Assembly (NCBI RefSeq): GCF_015500055.1 | Contig: NZ_CP045492.1 | Location: forward strand, 1,746,501-1,810,500 | Direction: 5' to 3' | Length of the DNA stretch: 64,000 nucleotides | DNA from: Mesorhizobium sp. NBSH29 | Lineage (GTDB): Bacteria > Pseudomonadota > Alphaproteobacteria > Rhizobiales > Rhizobiaceae | Shown here: positions 1 to 8,099 of the stretch, piece after piece | How positions within the stretch are numbered: position 1 is the first letter of the stretch | Layout of the letters: each line of letters begins with the position of its first letter | Translations under genes and position numbers: made by a program | Notes under the pieces: generated by a model | What the model saw: only the letters and a program-made list of their open reading frames with translations | The model's database searches: none | What the model was told of the DNA's origin: nothing

Positions 1-1113
1 CTCCGAATAGGCGGCCATCTGACGGTCTTTGTATCCGCGCGCCAGCTCGAACATGCCGAAATTGAGCTGGTGGAAACCGGCCAGTGTGATGAACTGGAAC
101 TTGTAGCCCATGGCGCCCAGTTCGCGCTGGAATTTTGCGATGGTCGCGTCGTCCAGGTTCTTTTTCCAGTTGAACGACGGCGAGCAGTTGTAGGCAAGGA
201 GCTTGCCCGGATGCGCCTTATGCACGCCCTCGGCAAAACGACGTGCCTGGTCGAGATCGGGCTTGGACGTCTCGCACCAGATCAGGTCACAGTAAGGTGC
301 GTAAGCGACCGCGCGTGCAATGCACGGCTCAAGCCCATTTTTGACGTTGTAAAAGCCTTCAACGGTACGACCTGCGTCGTAGTCAACAAATGGCTGGTCG
401 CGCTCGTCAATGTCGGAGGTCAGAAGTTTTGCAGCTTCAGCGTCGGTGCGGGCAATCACCAGCGTTGACGTGCCCATGACGTCAGCTGCCAACCGTGCCG
501 CATTGAGATTGCGGATATGAGCTGCAGTAGGGATAAGAACCTTGCCGCCCAGATGTCCGCACTTCTTTTCCGATGCCAACTGGTCCTCATAGTGCACACC
601 GGCAGCACCCGCCTCTATAAACGCCTTCATGATCTCAAAAGCATTGAGAGGTCCGCCGAACCCGGCTTCAGCGTCTGCGATGATCGGCGCAAACCATGTG
701 TCGACCGACAGGCCCTTGCCTTCGGCGGTCTCAATCTGGTCGGCGCGCTGCAGCGTCTTGTTGATGCGCTTGGCAAGCTCGGGTGCTGCATTGGCCGGAT
801 AGAGCGACTGGTCGGGATACATCGACGACGCAGTATTGGCGTCAGCTGCCACCTGCCAGCCCGAAAGATAGATCGCCTTCAGCCCGGCGCGGACCATCTG
901 CATGGCCTGATTGCCCGACAGGGCGCCCAGCGCGTTGACAAAGTCTTCCTCATGAAGCAGCTGCCACAACCGGTTGGCTCCCATCTCGGCCAGGCTGTAC
1001 TTGATCTGGACGGACCCACGCAGACGCGTCACATCCTCGGCGGAATAAGGCCGCTCAACGCCGTCATAGCGGCCCTGTGGCGCAGAAGGAACGAGGTTGT
1101 AAAAGTCAGTCAT
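1..1113 (-). CDS. aceA: Isocitrate lyase, C-terminus cut by window start
   Basis: This enzyme cleaves isocitrate to succinate and glyoxylate, the first step of the glyoxylate shunt used for growth on acetate and fatty acids. Reading the minus strand gives a start [18 protein letters not shown] and a continuous frame of about 371 residues to the window edge, out of roughly 430 expected. The family signature KKCGHLGGK, with the catalytic cysteine, lies near residue 180, preceded by the substrate-loop region [20 protein letters not shown] six bases upstream favours the second of two adjacent ATG codons. The gene is divergent from an ScfR-type regulator that probably controls it. The missing C-terminal part lies outside the window. 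Confidence 0.95.
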   Translation of the reverse strand, partial: MTDFYNLVPSAPQGRYDGVERPYSAEDVTRLRGSVQIKYSLAEMGANRLWQLLHEEDFVNALGALSGNQAMQMVRAGLKAIYLSGWQVAADANTASSMYPDQSLYPANAAPELAKRINKTLQRADQIETAEGKGLSVDTWFAPIIADAEAGFGGPLNAFEIMKAFIEAGAAGVHYEDQLASEKKCGHLGGKVLIPTAAHIRNLNAARLAADVMGTSTLVIARTDAEAAKLLTSDIDERDQPFVDYDAGRTVEGFYNVKNGLEPCIARAVAYAPYCDLIWCETSKPDLDQARRFAEGVHKAHPGKLLAYNCSPSFNWKKNLDDATIAKFQRELGAMGYKFQFITLAGFHQLNFGMFELARGYKDRQMAAYSE

Positions 1114-1116
1114 CAT

Positions 1117-1333
1117 AGGCTCCGTGGTAGGAATGTCTGAAATTCTTCATTCCCGATCCGCCGGAAATGTCTGTGACTTCTGTGACATCACGCTCAGCTA
1201 TCCGCCAGAAAAACCGTTATATCTCGGTGAAAATTCGCGTAACCCTGTGTTGATTGTGACTTGTCCTTGATGTAAATCTGTAAAGATTGTCATCAGCGCC
1301 GAGAGGCGTGCCTTTGTCACAGCGGTACACAAT
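1117..1333. promoter_or_regulatory. Divergent aceA / scfR control region
   Basis: This 217-bp gap must hold both promoters. The hexamer TGTGAC occurs at 1172, 1181 and 1255, and its inverse GTCACA at 1316-1321. The first two copies are 9 bp apart. These are candidate binding sites for the ScfR-type regulator or another factor. The assignment is inference from position and repetition only. Confidence 0.35.
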
Positions 1334-2770
1334 ATGGCCGAGCATAAGATCTTCGCGGGCGCGCGCATCAGGCGGATCCGTATCGGCAAATCGCTTACAC
1401 AGACCGCAATGGCACATGGGCTCGGCATTTCGCCGTCCTATCTCAACCTCATCGAGCGGAACCAGCGCCCGCTGACGGTTCAACTCATTCTGAAGCTTGC
1501 CTCCGTCTATCAGGTCGAACCGGAAGAGTTGCACGGCGAGGAGAGCGGTTCACTTGCATCGCTGCGCGAAGTGTTCGCTGATCCCCTGCTTGCAGGTGAA
1601 TTGCCCGGTGAGCAGGAATTGATCGAAATTTCCGAAGCTGCCCCCAACGCCGCTGCAGGCGTGATCAAGCTATTCCGCGCCTACCGCGAGCAAGCCACGC
1701 GGCTAACGGATCTGTCCGACATCATGGCGCGCGATGGCCAGCAGGCAGCCTTTGCCGGTGCGCGGCTTCCCATCGACGAGGTGCGCGACACTTTTGAGCG
1801 CCGCCCCAACCATTTTCCCGCGCTGGAAGAAGAGGCGGAGGCGTTCATAAAACTGCTCGCTCCGGGAGACGATCTTGCTAGCGCGCTGAAGGCATGGTTG
1901 CGCACCGAGCTTGGCATCGTCGTCAAGGTGCTTCCAGTCTCGGCCATGCCCAACTGGCGCCGCCGCTATGACCGCCATTCGCAGCGGCTCTTCATTTCCG
2001 AACGCCTGTCGCCTTTTGATCAGTTGCGCGAGATTGCCATGGAGGCATGTCTGGTCCGTATGCGTGTCGCTATTCCGGCCGCGCTGCAGGCGTTGAACCT
2101 CTCTTCTGAAGAGGCGCGGCGGCTTGGCCGCTTCGAACTTGCGCGCTACGCCGCGCACGCTCTGATGATGCCTTATCAGCCGTTTCTCGCCGCTGCCCAG
2201 CGCGCGCGCTATGATATCGACGTGCTTCGTTCGCGCTTTGGTGTGTCGTTCGAGCAGGCGGCAAACCGGCTGACCATGCTGACGCGGCCGGGCGCTGGCG
2301 GCGTACCGTTCTTCATGCTCGAAATCGATCATGCCGGCCACCGGTTTCGCAAAGCCGGTGCACAAGGTTTTCCCCAAGCTCGCTTCGGCGGTGCCTGCCC
2401 CAAATTACCCATTCACACCACGTTCTCCCAGCCCGGCCAGGTATTGGTCGAGGCGGTGGAAATGCCAAATGGTGCCGAGTTTCTGGTCGTGGCCCGCACG
2501 CTGGAAGGCCCGCAAGGGGCGTTTTCAGAACGTCCGCGTCGCACCGCGCTGTTGCTCGGCTGCGATATCTCCTTTCGCGACGATATTATCTATGGCGGCG
2601 CCTTGCCGGCAGCTGCGGCCAAGGGCCAGGCCGCGCGCGCGACACCCATCGGTCCAGCCTGCCGCTTGTGCGAGCGGGTAGCCTGTCTCGCTCGTGCCGA
2701 GCCACCTATCACTCGACCACTGGGGCTTGACGAAATGGTCACAGGACTAAGCGCGTTCGACTTCCAGTAG
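1334..2770 (+). CDS. ScfR/RamB-type short-chain fatty acyl regulator
   Basis: This is a transcription factor of the XRE/ScfR (RamB-like) family, whose characterised members control glyoxylate-shunt, acetate or propionate genes. It has an N-terminal helix-turn-helix at about residues 10-65 (SLTQTAMAHGLGISPSYLNLIE), a central IrrE-N-like region at about 170-280, and the family C-terminal tail with a Cys pair CRLCERVAC and a terminal SAFDFQ. The 478-residue length is normal for the family. The central region reads REIAMEACLVR where a metallopeptidase would carry HExxH, so a protease role is unlikely. Its position divergent from isocitrate lyase supports control of aceA, but the ligand is inferred. 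Confidence 0.85.
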   Translation: MAEHKIFAGARIRRIRIGKSLTQTAMAHGLGISPSYLNLIERNQRPLTVQLILKLASVYQVEPEELHGEESGSLASLREVFADPLLAGELPGEQELIEISEAAPNAAAGVIKLFRAYREQATRLTDLSDIMARDGQQAAFAGARLPIDEVRDTFERRPNHFPALEEEAEAFIKLLAPGDDLASALKAWLRTELGIVVKVLPVSAMPNWRRRYDRHSQRLFISERLSPFDQLREIAMEACLVRMRVAIPAALQALNLSSEEARRLGRFELARYAAHALMMPYQPFLAAAQRARYDIDVLRSRFGVSFEQAANRLTMLTRPGAGGVPFFMLEIDHAGHRFRKAGAQGFPQARFGGACPKLPIHTTFSQPGQVLVEAVEMPNGAEFLVVARTLEGPQGAFSERPRRTALLLGCDISFRDDIIYGGALPAAAAKGQAARATPIGPACRLCERVACLARAEPPITRPLGLDEMVTGLSAFDFQ

Positions 2771-2878
2771 CCTGCCACAACCGGGAAGATAGTGCTGGAC
2801 CACGCAGTCGCTGCCAGAAGGCAATAGGGCATAGGCCAGCGCGTTGCGCACTTTTTTCCTTCTGGTGGTGGTGCAAGC

Positions 2879-3838
2879 ATGAGCAGAGAAACGCCAACCT
2901 CAACGAAAGTTCCAACCACCGCTACAGTTTCGCTGCGGGATGAGCGTGTCGGCTTTCTGCTGGTGTTTCTTTCGGCTCTGTTCTGGAGTTTTGGTGGCGT
3001 CATCGCGCGCTTCATCCAGTCGGGAGACGCTTGGACGGTTGTGTTCTGGCGCGCTTCCTGGGCGACCGCCTTTCTGCTCGCCTTCATGCTCTGGCGCGAC
3101 GGACCGCAAGGCATGCGAACATTGTTCCGCACCATGGGGCTGCCGGGAATTGCGGTAGCCCTGTGTTTTGCCACCGCATCCACTTCCTTTGTAGTCGCGC
3201 TCGGCTACACGACAGTCGCCAATATCCTTCTCATGCAGGCGGGCGTACCGCTTCTTTCAGCCCTCCTGGCGTGGCTTCTGTTTCGCGAGAGTGTGCGCCT
3301 CTCGACCTGGATCGCTATTGTAGCGGTGATCAGCGGCGTCGCCATCATGGTGTCTGATTCTTTCGGCGGCGATATCTCCCCTATCGGCGACGGCCTGGCG
3401 CTTCTGATCGCGGTGGCGTTTTCGATCGCCACCGTCATCACCCGCCGATACGCGCATGTCCGGATGACACCTGCGACCTGCCTCGGAATGTTCGTCGCTG
3501 CTCTTTTTGCTGCCACCCAGACGGCAACATTCCTGGTGCCGGCCTCCGATATGGCCTTTCTGTTTGCCTTCGGCGCCATCAACCTTGGACTTGGCCTTGC
3601 CTGCTTCGCTTCTGGTGCCCGGCTCATACCAGCGGCATTCGCAGCGTTGCTTGGCACGCTTGAAACCGTGCTGGGGCCGATCTGGGTCTGGCTGATCCAT
3701 GCCGAAATTCCGTCCAGCCGAACGATTGCTGGTGGTGCCGTCATCTTTGTCGCCCTGCTGGTCCATATCGGGCTGGAATTCAAACGCCAGTCGCAGCCCG
3801 CCCGGCCTGGCGTGACCGGAATGCCGTCACCCAATTAA
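2879..3838 (+). CDS. EamA-family DMT transporter
   Basis: This is an inner-membrane drug/metabolite transporter of the EamA (DMT) superfamily, which usually exports metabolites or amino acids. The 319 residues include about ten hydrophobic segments arranged as two five-helix EamA repeats. The first begins near GFLLVFLSALFWSFGGV, and the second begins near GDGLALLIAVAFSIATVITRR. The N-terminus is Ser/Thr-rich and cytosolic, and the C-terminus ends in a short hydrophilic tail. The ribosome site is weak (GGTGGTG about 5 bases upstream). The gene stands alone between the regulator and the polyamine operon. The substrate cannot be assigned. Confidence 0.85.
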   Translation: MSRETPTSTKVPTTATVSLRDERVGFLLVFLSALFWSFGGVIARFIQSGDAWTVVFWRASWATAFLLAFMLWRDGPQGMRTLFRTMGLPGIAVALCFATASTSFVVALGYTTVANILLMQAGVPLLSALLAWLLFRESVRLSTWIAIVAVISGVAIMVSDSFGGDISPIGDGLALLIAVAFSIATVITRRYAHVRMTPATCLGMFVAALFAATQTATFLVPASDMAFLFAFGAINLGLGLACFASGARLIPAAFAALLGTLETVLGPIWVWLIHAEIPSSRTIAGGAVIFVALLVHIGLEFKRQSQPARPGVTGMPSPN

Positions 3839-3996
3839 TCTCGCCAGACCACGAACTTCGTCCTCGTCAGATGACACAACCGGCATCGCCAAAAAATTGA
3901 AGCTTGTCGCACTGCAAAATCGCCAATAGGCTTGCATCAACCACCCAGAGAGGCTGCACCAACGGTCCGGGTAAACAATCCTATGAGGAGAATTTG

Positions 3997-5097
3997 ATGA
4001 GACGTACCTTGCTTCGCCTGTCAGCAGCGCCGCTGGTTGTATTATCCCTGTCGGTTGCGGCAATGGCGCAAGATCGTGTCGTCAACGTCTACAACTGGTC
4101 GGACTATATCGATGATTCGATCATCGCCGACTTCACCAAGGAAACCGGCATCAAGGTCGTCTACGACGTCTATGATTCCAACGAAATTCTGGAAACGAAA
4201 TTGCTTGCCGGCGGCAGCGGCTATGATGTGGTTGTGCCGACCGCCACCCCGTTCATGGCGCGTCAGATCGAGGCGGGCGTTTACCAGAAGCTGGACAAGT
4301 CCAAGCTGCCAAACCTCGTCAATATGTGGGACATGGTCAGCGAGCGTGTTGCCAAGTTCGATTCCGGAAATGAGATTTCAGTCAACTATATGTGGGGCAC
4401 CACCGGCATCGGCTACAACAAGGCCAAGGTGAAAGAGCGGCTTGGCACCGATGTAATCGACAGCTGGGATGTGTTCTTCAAGCCTGAAAATCTCGCCAAG
4501 CTCGCCGATTGTGGCGTCTATGTGTTGGATTCTCCGACTGATATTCTACCCACCGCGCTCAATTATCTGGGACTTGATCCCAACAGCACGGAACCAGATG
4601 ATCTTGCCAAAGCAGAAGAGGCTCTTTTGGCGGTTCGCCCATCGATCCGCAAATTCCATTCGTCCGAATATATCAACGCGCTCGCCAATGGCGATATCTG
4701 CTTGGCTGTCGGCTTTTCGGGTGACCTTTTCCAGGCAAGGGACCGCGCCTCTGAGGCTGATCAGGGTGTTGAGATTGCCTATTCCGTGCCCAAGGAAGGC
4801 GCTGAAATGTGGTTCGACCAGATGGGCATTCCAGCTGATGCCAAGCATGTCGCTGAAGCACATGAATTCATCAACTACATGATGAAGCCGGAAGTCGCAG
4901 CAAAGGCCTCCAATTACGTGTTCTACGCCAACGGCAACAAGGCATCGCAGCCCATGCTGGACAAGGAAATCATCGACGATCCGGCTATCTATCCGGATGA
5001 AACGACCATGGCCAAGCTGTTCACCGTGAAGCCGTACGACGCCAAATCCAATCGGCTGATAACGCGCAGCTGGACGAAAATAGTCACAGGTCAGTAG
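3997..5097 (+). CDS. potF: Polyamine ABC transporter substrate-binding protein
   Basis: This is the periplasmic spermidine/putrescine-binding protein of a PotFGHI-type importer. The start at 3997 is preceded by GAGGAG six bases upstream and opens a clear signal peptide (MRRTLLRLSAAPLVVLSLSV ending AMAQD). An upstream TTG in frame has no ribosome site. The mature protein begins VVNVYNWSDYID, typical of PotD/PotF, and continues with the usual acidic polyamine-pocket context. Length is 366 residues, normal for PotF. It is the first gene of a four-gene operon with an ATPase and two permeases. Whether putrescine or spermidine is preferred cannot be decided from sequence. Confidence 0.9.
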   Translation: MRRTLLRLSAAPLVVLSLSVAAMAQDRVVNVYNWSDYIDDSIIADFTKETGIKVVYDVYDSNEILETKLLAGGSGYDVVVPTATPFMARQIEAGVYQKLDKSKLPNLVNMWDMVSERVAKFDSGNEISVNYMWGTTGIGYNKAKVKERLGTDVIDSWDVFFKPENLAKLADCGVYVLDSPTDILPTALNYLGLDPNSTEPDDLAKAEEALLAVRPSIRKFHSSEYINALANGDICLAVGFSGDLFQARDRASEADQGVEIAYSVPKEGAEMWFDQMGIPADAKHVAEAHEFINYMMKPEVAAKASNYVFYANGNKASQPMLDKEIIDDPAIYPDETTMAKLFTVKPYDAKSNRLITRSWTKIVTGQ

Positions 5098-5110
5098 GTA
5101 GCCCCGCAAA

Positions 5111-5135
5111 TTCCCCGGCTTTTCTAACCGGGGAA
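5111..5135 (+). other. Intercistronic hairpin, potF-potG
   Basis: An 8-bp perfect stem (TTCCCCGG at 5111-5118, CCGGGGAA at 5128-5135) closes a 9-base loop and is not followed by a T-run. It sits just after the binding-protein stop codon. Such hairpins often protect the abundant binding-protein message and lower expression of the downstream ABC genes. That role is inferred here. Confidence 0.6.
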
Positions 5136-5170
5136 TAACGGCGCAGTATCACTATAGGAGCGGGCACTAT

Positions 5171-6310
5171 ATGAAATCGCTTGGCAGCATTCGCAGGGCC
5201 TTTGCGCCCTGGAACGACCCTTCGGCCAAGCCCTACATTTCCTTTGAGAACGTCACCAAAAAGTTTGGTGACTTCACCGCAGTGAACAATCTCTCGCTGT
5301 CGATTTTCGAAAAAGAGTTTTTCGCCCTACTCGGCGCGTCGGGCTGCGGCAAGTCCACGCTTCTGCGCATGCTGGCAGGTTTTGAAGAGCCAACGGCAGG
5401 CCGCATTCTGCTTGACGGGCAAGACCTGCGCGGCATCCCGCCCTACCGGCGTCCGGTCAACATGATGTTCCAGTCTTATGCGCTGTTTCCGCATATGAGC
5501 GTCGAGAAAAATATTGCGTTCGGCCTCAAACAGGATGGCATGCCCAAGGCCGACATCGCAGCCCGCGTCGCCGAGATGCTGCAACTGGTCAAGCTGACCG
5601 AGTTCGGAAAACGCAAGCCGCACCAGCTTTCCGGCGGGCAGCGTCAGCGCGTTGCACTCGCCCGCTCTGTCGCCAAGCGGCCAAAGGTTCTGCTGCTTGA
5701 TGAACCACTCGGCGCGCTCGACAAGAAGCTGCGCGAGGAAACGCAGTTCGAGCTGATGGACCTGCAGCAGGATCTCGGTCTCACCTTCCTTGTCGTCACG
5801 CACGATCAGGAAGAGGCGATGACGATGGCCGACCGCATCGCCATTATCGACAAGGGTGAGGTGATGCAGGTTGCAACGCCGGCTGAAGTATATGAAGCAC
5901 CGGCATCCCGTTTCGTCGCCGGTTTCGTCGGCACCATTAACATGTTCGAAGGTACGGTTACGAGCCGGGATGCGGGAACCGTGCGCATTGCGGGGGCTAG
6001 CGGAGCTGAAATCACTGTGGAAAATGCCGGCGATGTCGCTACCGGCAAGCCAGTTGCACTCGCGGTACGCCCTGAAAAGATAAAAGTCTCTCCCCAAAAG
6101 CCCGCTGACACCACCAACGCCATGGAAGGCGAGGTCTACGACCTTGCCTATCTGGGCGACATGACTGTCTACCACATCCAATTGGACGACGGTCAGATCG
6201 TCAAAGCAAGCGCCCTTAACAGTTCCCGCCTGACCGCAAATCCGCTGACCTGGAGCGACCGTGCATGGATATCTTTCCAGCCGGATGCCGGCGTCGTGTT
6301 GACGCGCTAG
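5171..6310 (+). CDS. potG: Polyamine ABC transporter ATPase
   Basis: This is the ATP-hydrolysing subunit of the polyamine importer on the inner face of the membrane. It has Walker A GASGCGKST near residue 59, the Q-loop FQSYALFP, the ABC signature LSGGQRQRV near 156, Walker B VLLLDEPLGALD, and the H-loop VVTHDQEEA. The C-terminal 130 residues form a TOBE-type regulatory domain typical of PotA/PotG. Length (379) is standard. AGGAG lies ten bases before the start. It follows potF across a hairpin and precedes the two permeases on the same strand. Confidence 0.92.
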   Translation: MKSLGSIRRAFAPWNDPSAKPYISFENVTKKFGDFTAVNNLSLSIFEKEFFALLGASGCGKSTLLRMLAGFEEPTAGRILLDGQDLRGIPPYRRPVNMMFQSYALFPHMSVEKNIAFGLKQDGMPKADIAARVAEMLQLVKLTEFGKRKPHQLSGGQRQRVALARSVAKRPKVLLLDEPLGALDKKLREETQFELMDLQQDLGLTFLVVTHDQEEAMTMADRIAIIDKGEVMQVATPAEVYEAPASRFVAGFVGTINMFEGTVTSRDAGTVRIAGASGAEITVENAGDVATGKPVALAVRPEKIKVSPQKPADTTNAMEGEVYDLAYLGDMTVYHIQLDDGQIVKASALNSSRLTANPLTWSDRAWISFQPDAGVVLTR

Positions 6311-6318
6311 GGGCGGAG

Positions 6319-7281
6319 ATGGCCGACATTACAGCCGCCACCGCCAAATCTCCTGCCAGCCGCTCGGCGCTGGGCAGCGCCCTCAACGCTGTCGTCAGCC
6401 GTCTTGTTATCCTGGTGCCCTATCTGTGGCTGTTCACCTTCTTCCTTGTTCCGTTCTTCATCGTCGTCAAAATATCACTTTCTCAAACGGCCACCGCGAT
6501 GCCACCCTACCTGCCAGTAATCGGATTTTCCGAAGGCATTTCGGGATTCTTCAGCCAGATCGGAAAACTGAGTTTTGACAATTACGTCTGGCTTACCCAG
6601 GATTCCCTCTATTTCAACGCCTACATTTCGAGCGTTGGCATCGCTGCCGGCTCTACTTTCCTGACGTTGCTTGTCGGCTATCCGATCGCCTACGGCATGG
6701 CCCGCGCGCCGGCTTCCATGCGCCCCACTTTGCTGATGCTGGTCATCCTGCCGTTCTGGACGTCGTTCCTGATCCGCGTCTATGCGTGGATTGGTATCCT
6801 CAAGCCTGAAGGACTGCTCAACCAGGCTCTGCTGGCCACAGGCATTATCGACCAGCCATTGATCATCCTCAACACCCACACCGCCATCTTCATTGGCATC
6901 GTCTATTCTTACCTGCCCTTCATGATCCTGCCGCTCTATTCCGCGCTGGAAAAGATGGATTTCTCACTGATAGAGGCCGCGCAGGATCTCGGATGCCGGC
7001 CCATCAGCGCGTTCTGGAAGGTCACTTTCCCGCTGTCGCTGCCGGGCGTTGTCGCCGGTTGCCTGTTGGTCTTCATCCCGGCGGTAGGTGAGTTCGTCAT
7101 CCCTGATCTTCTCGGCGGCCCACGCACGCTGATGATTGGCAAGACGTTGTGGAACGAGTTCTTTGCCAACCGTGACTGGCCGGTGTCATCGGCTGTGGCG
7201 GTGATTCTGCTCCTGCTTCTGGTGGTGCCGATCATGATCTTCCAGCAGGCGCAGGCCAAAGCCCAGGAGCAGGGACGATGA
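6319..7281 (+). CDS. potH: Polyamine ABC transporter permease (first)
   Basis: This is one of the two inner-membrane permeases of the polyamine importer. It has about six hydrophobic segments and the ATPase-contact loop EAAQDLGCRPISAFWKVTFP near residue 230. I chose ATG at 6319 because AGGGG lies five bases upstream. An earlier in-frame start at 6265 would overlap the end of potG by 46 bases. The protein is about 320 residues, normal for PotH, with a hydrophilic N-terminal stretch of about 25 residues. Its stop overlaps the potI start as ATGA, which suggests translational coupling. Confidence 0.9.
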   Translation: MADITAATAKSPASRSALGSALNAVVSRLVILVPYLWLFTFFLVPFFIVVKISLSQTATAMPPYLPVIGFSEGISGFFSQIGKLSFDNYVWLTQDSLYFNAYISSVGIAAGSTFLTLLVGYPIAYGMARAPASMRPTLLMLVILPFWTSFLIRVYAWIGILKPEGLLNQALLATGIIDQPLIILNTHTAIFIGIVYSYLPFMILPLYSALEKMDFSLIEAAQDLGCRPISAFWKVTFPLSLPGVVAGCLLVFIPAVGEFVIPDLLGGPRTLMIGKTLWNEFFANRDWPVSSAVAVILLLLLVVPIMIFQQAQAKAQEQGR

Positions 7282-8099
7282 ACGCCTCGTGGAGCCGCTT
7301 TAACATCGTTTCCATTGTGGCGGGCTTCGCTTTCCTTTATCTGCCCATCGTCATCCTGGTGATCTTCTCTTTCAACGAATCTCGCTTGGTCACCGTCTGG
7401 GGTGGTTTCTCGACCAAATGGTATGTCGAGCTGTTCAACAACAAGGGCCTTTTGGACGCGGCCTGGGTCACGTTCCGCGTCGGGCTTATCTCGGCATCCG
7501 TAGCCACGGTGCTGGGCACGCTGGCGGCGCTAGCCTTGACCCGCTACACGCGCTTTCGTGGCCGCGTGCTCTTTTCCGGCATGGTGTTTGCGCCGCTGGT
7601 CATGCCCGAGGTGATCACCGGGCTGTCGTTGCTGCTGCTCTTCGTGGCCATCGGCATGGACCGTGGCTTCGTCACGCTGACGCTGGCCCACATCACATTC
7701 TCGATGTGCTTTGTCGCGGTTGTCGTCCAGTCGCGCCTTCTCACATTCGACCGTTCGCTCGAGGAAGCCGCCATGGATCTCGGCGCCCCGCCGGTCAAAA
7801 CCTTTCTGCACATCACGCTGCCTGTCATCCTTCCAGCCATCGTGTCGGGATGGATGCTGGCCTTCACGCTATCGATCGATGATCTGGTAATTTCGAGCTT
7901 CACCTCAGGCCCCGGCGCGACCACGTTGCCGATGAAAATCTACAGTCAGGTGCGCCTTGGGGTGACCCCGGAAATCAACGCCGCCTGCACCATTCTCATC
8001 GGCGTTGTCACGGTCGGCGTCATCGCCGCCTCGCTGGTCAACAAGCAGCGCGAAGTCCAGCGCCTGCGCGACGAGCAGGCCGCTCAACGCATCTCATAG
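7278..8099 (+). CDS. potI: Polyamine ABC transporter permease (second)
   Basis: This is the partner permease of PotH. The 273 residues contain about six membrane segments and the EAA loop EEAAMDLGAPPVKTFLHITL near residue 155. The N-terminus is typical of PotI (a hydrophobic first helix followed by FSFNESR). The start overlaps the potH stop by four bases (ATGA). The last six bases overlap the end of the convergent AsmA gene on the other strand. This completes a full PotFGHI-type importer. Confidence 0.9.
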   Translation: MNASWSRFNIVSIVAGFAFLYLPIVILVIFSFNESRLVTVWGGFSTKWYVELFNNKGLLDAAWVTFRVGLISASVATVLGTLAALALTRYTRFRGRVLFSGMVFAPLVMPEVITGLSLLLLFVAIGMDRGFVTLTLAHITFSMCFVAVVVQSRLLTFDRSLEEAAMDLGAPPVKTFLHITLPVILPAIVSGWMLAFTLSIDDLVISSFTSGPGATTLPMKIYSQVRLGVTPEINAACTILIGVVTVGVIAASLVNKQREVQRLRDEQAAQRIS

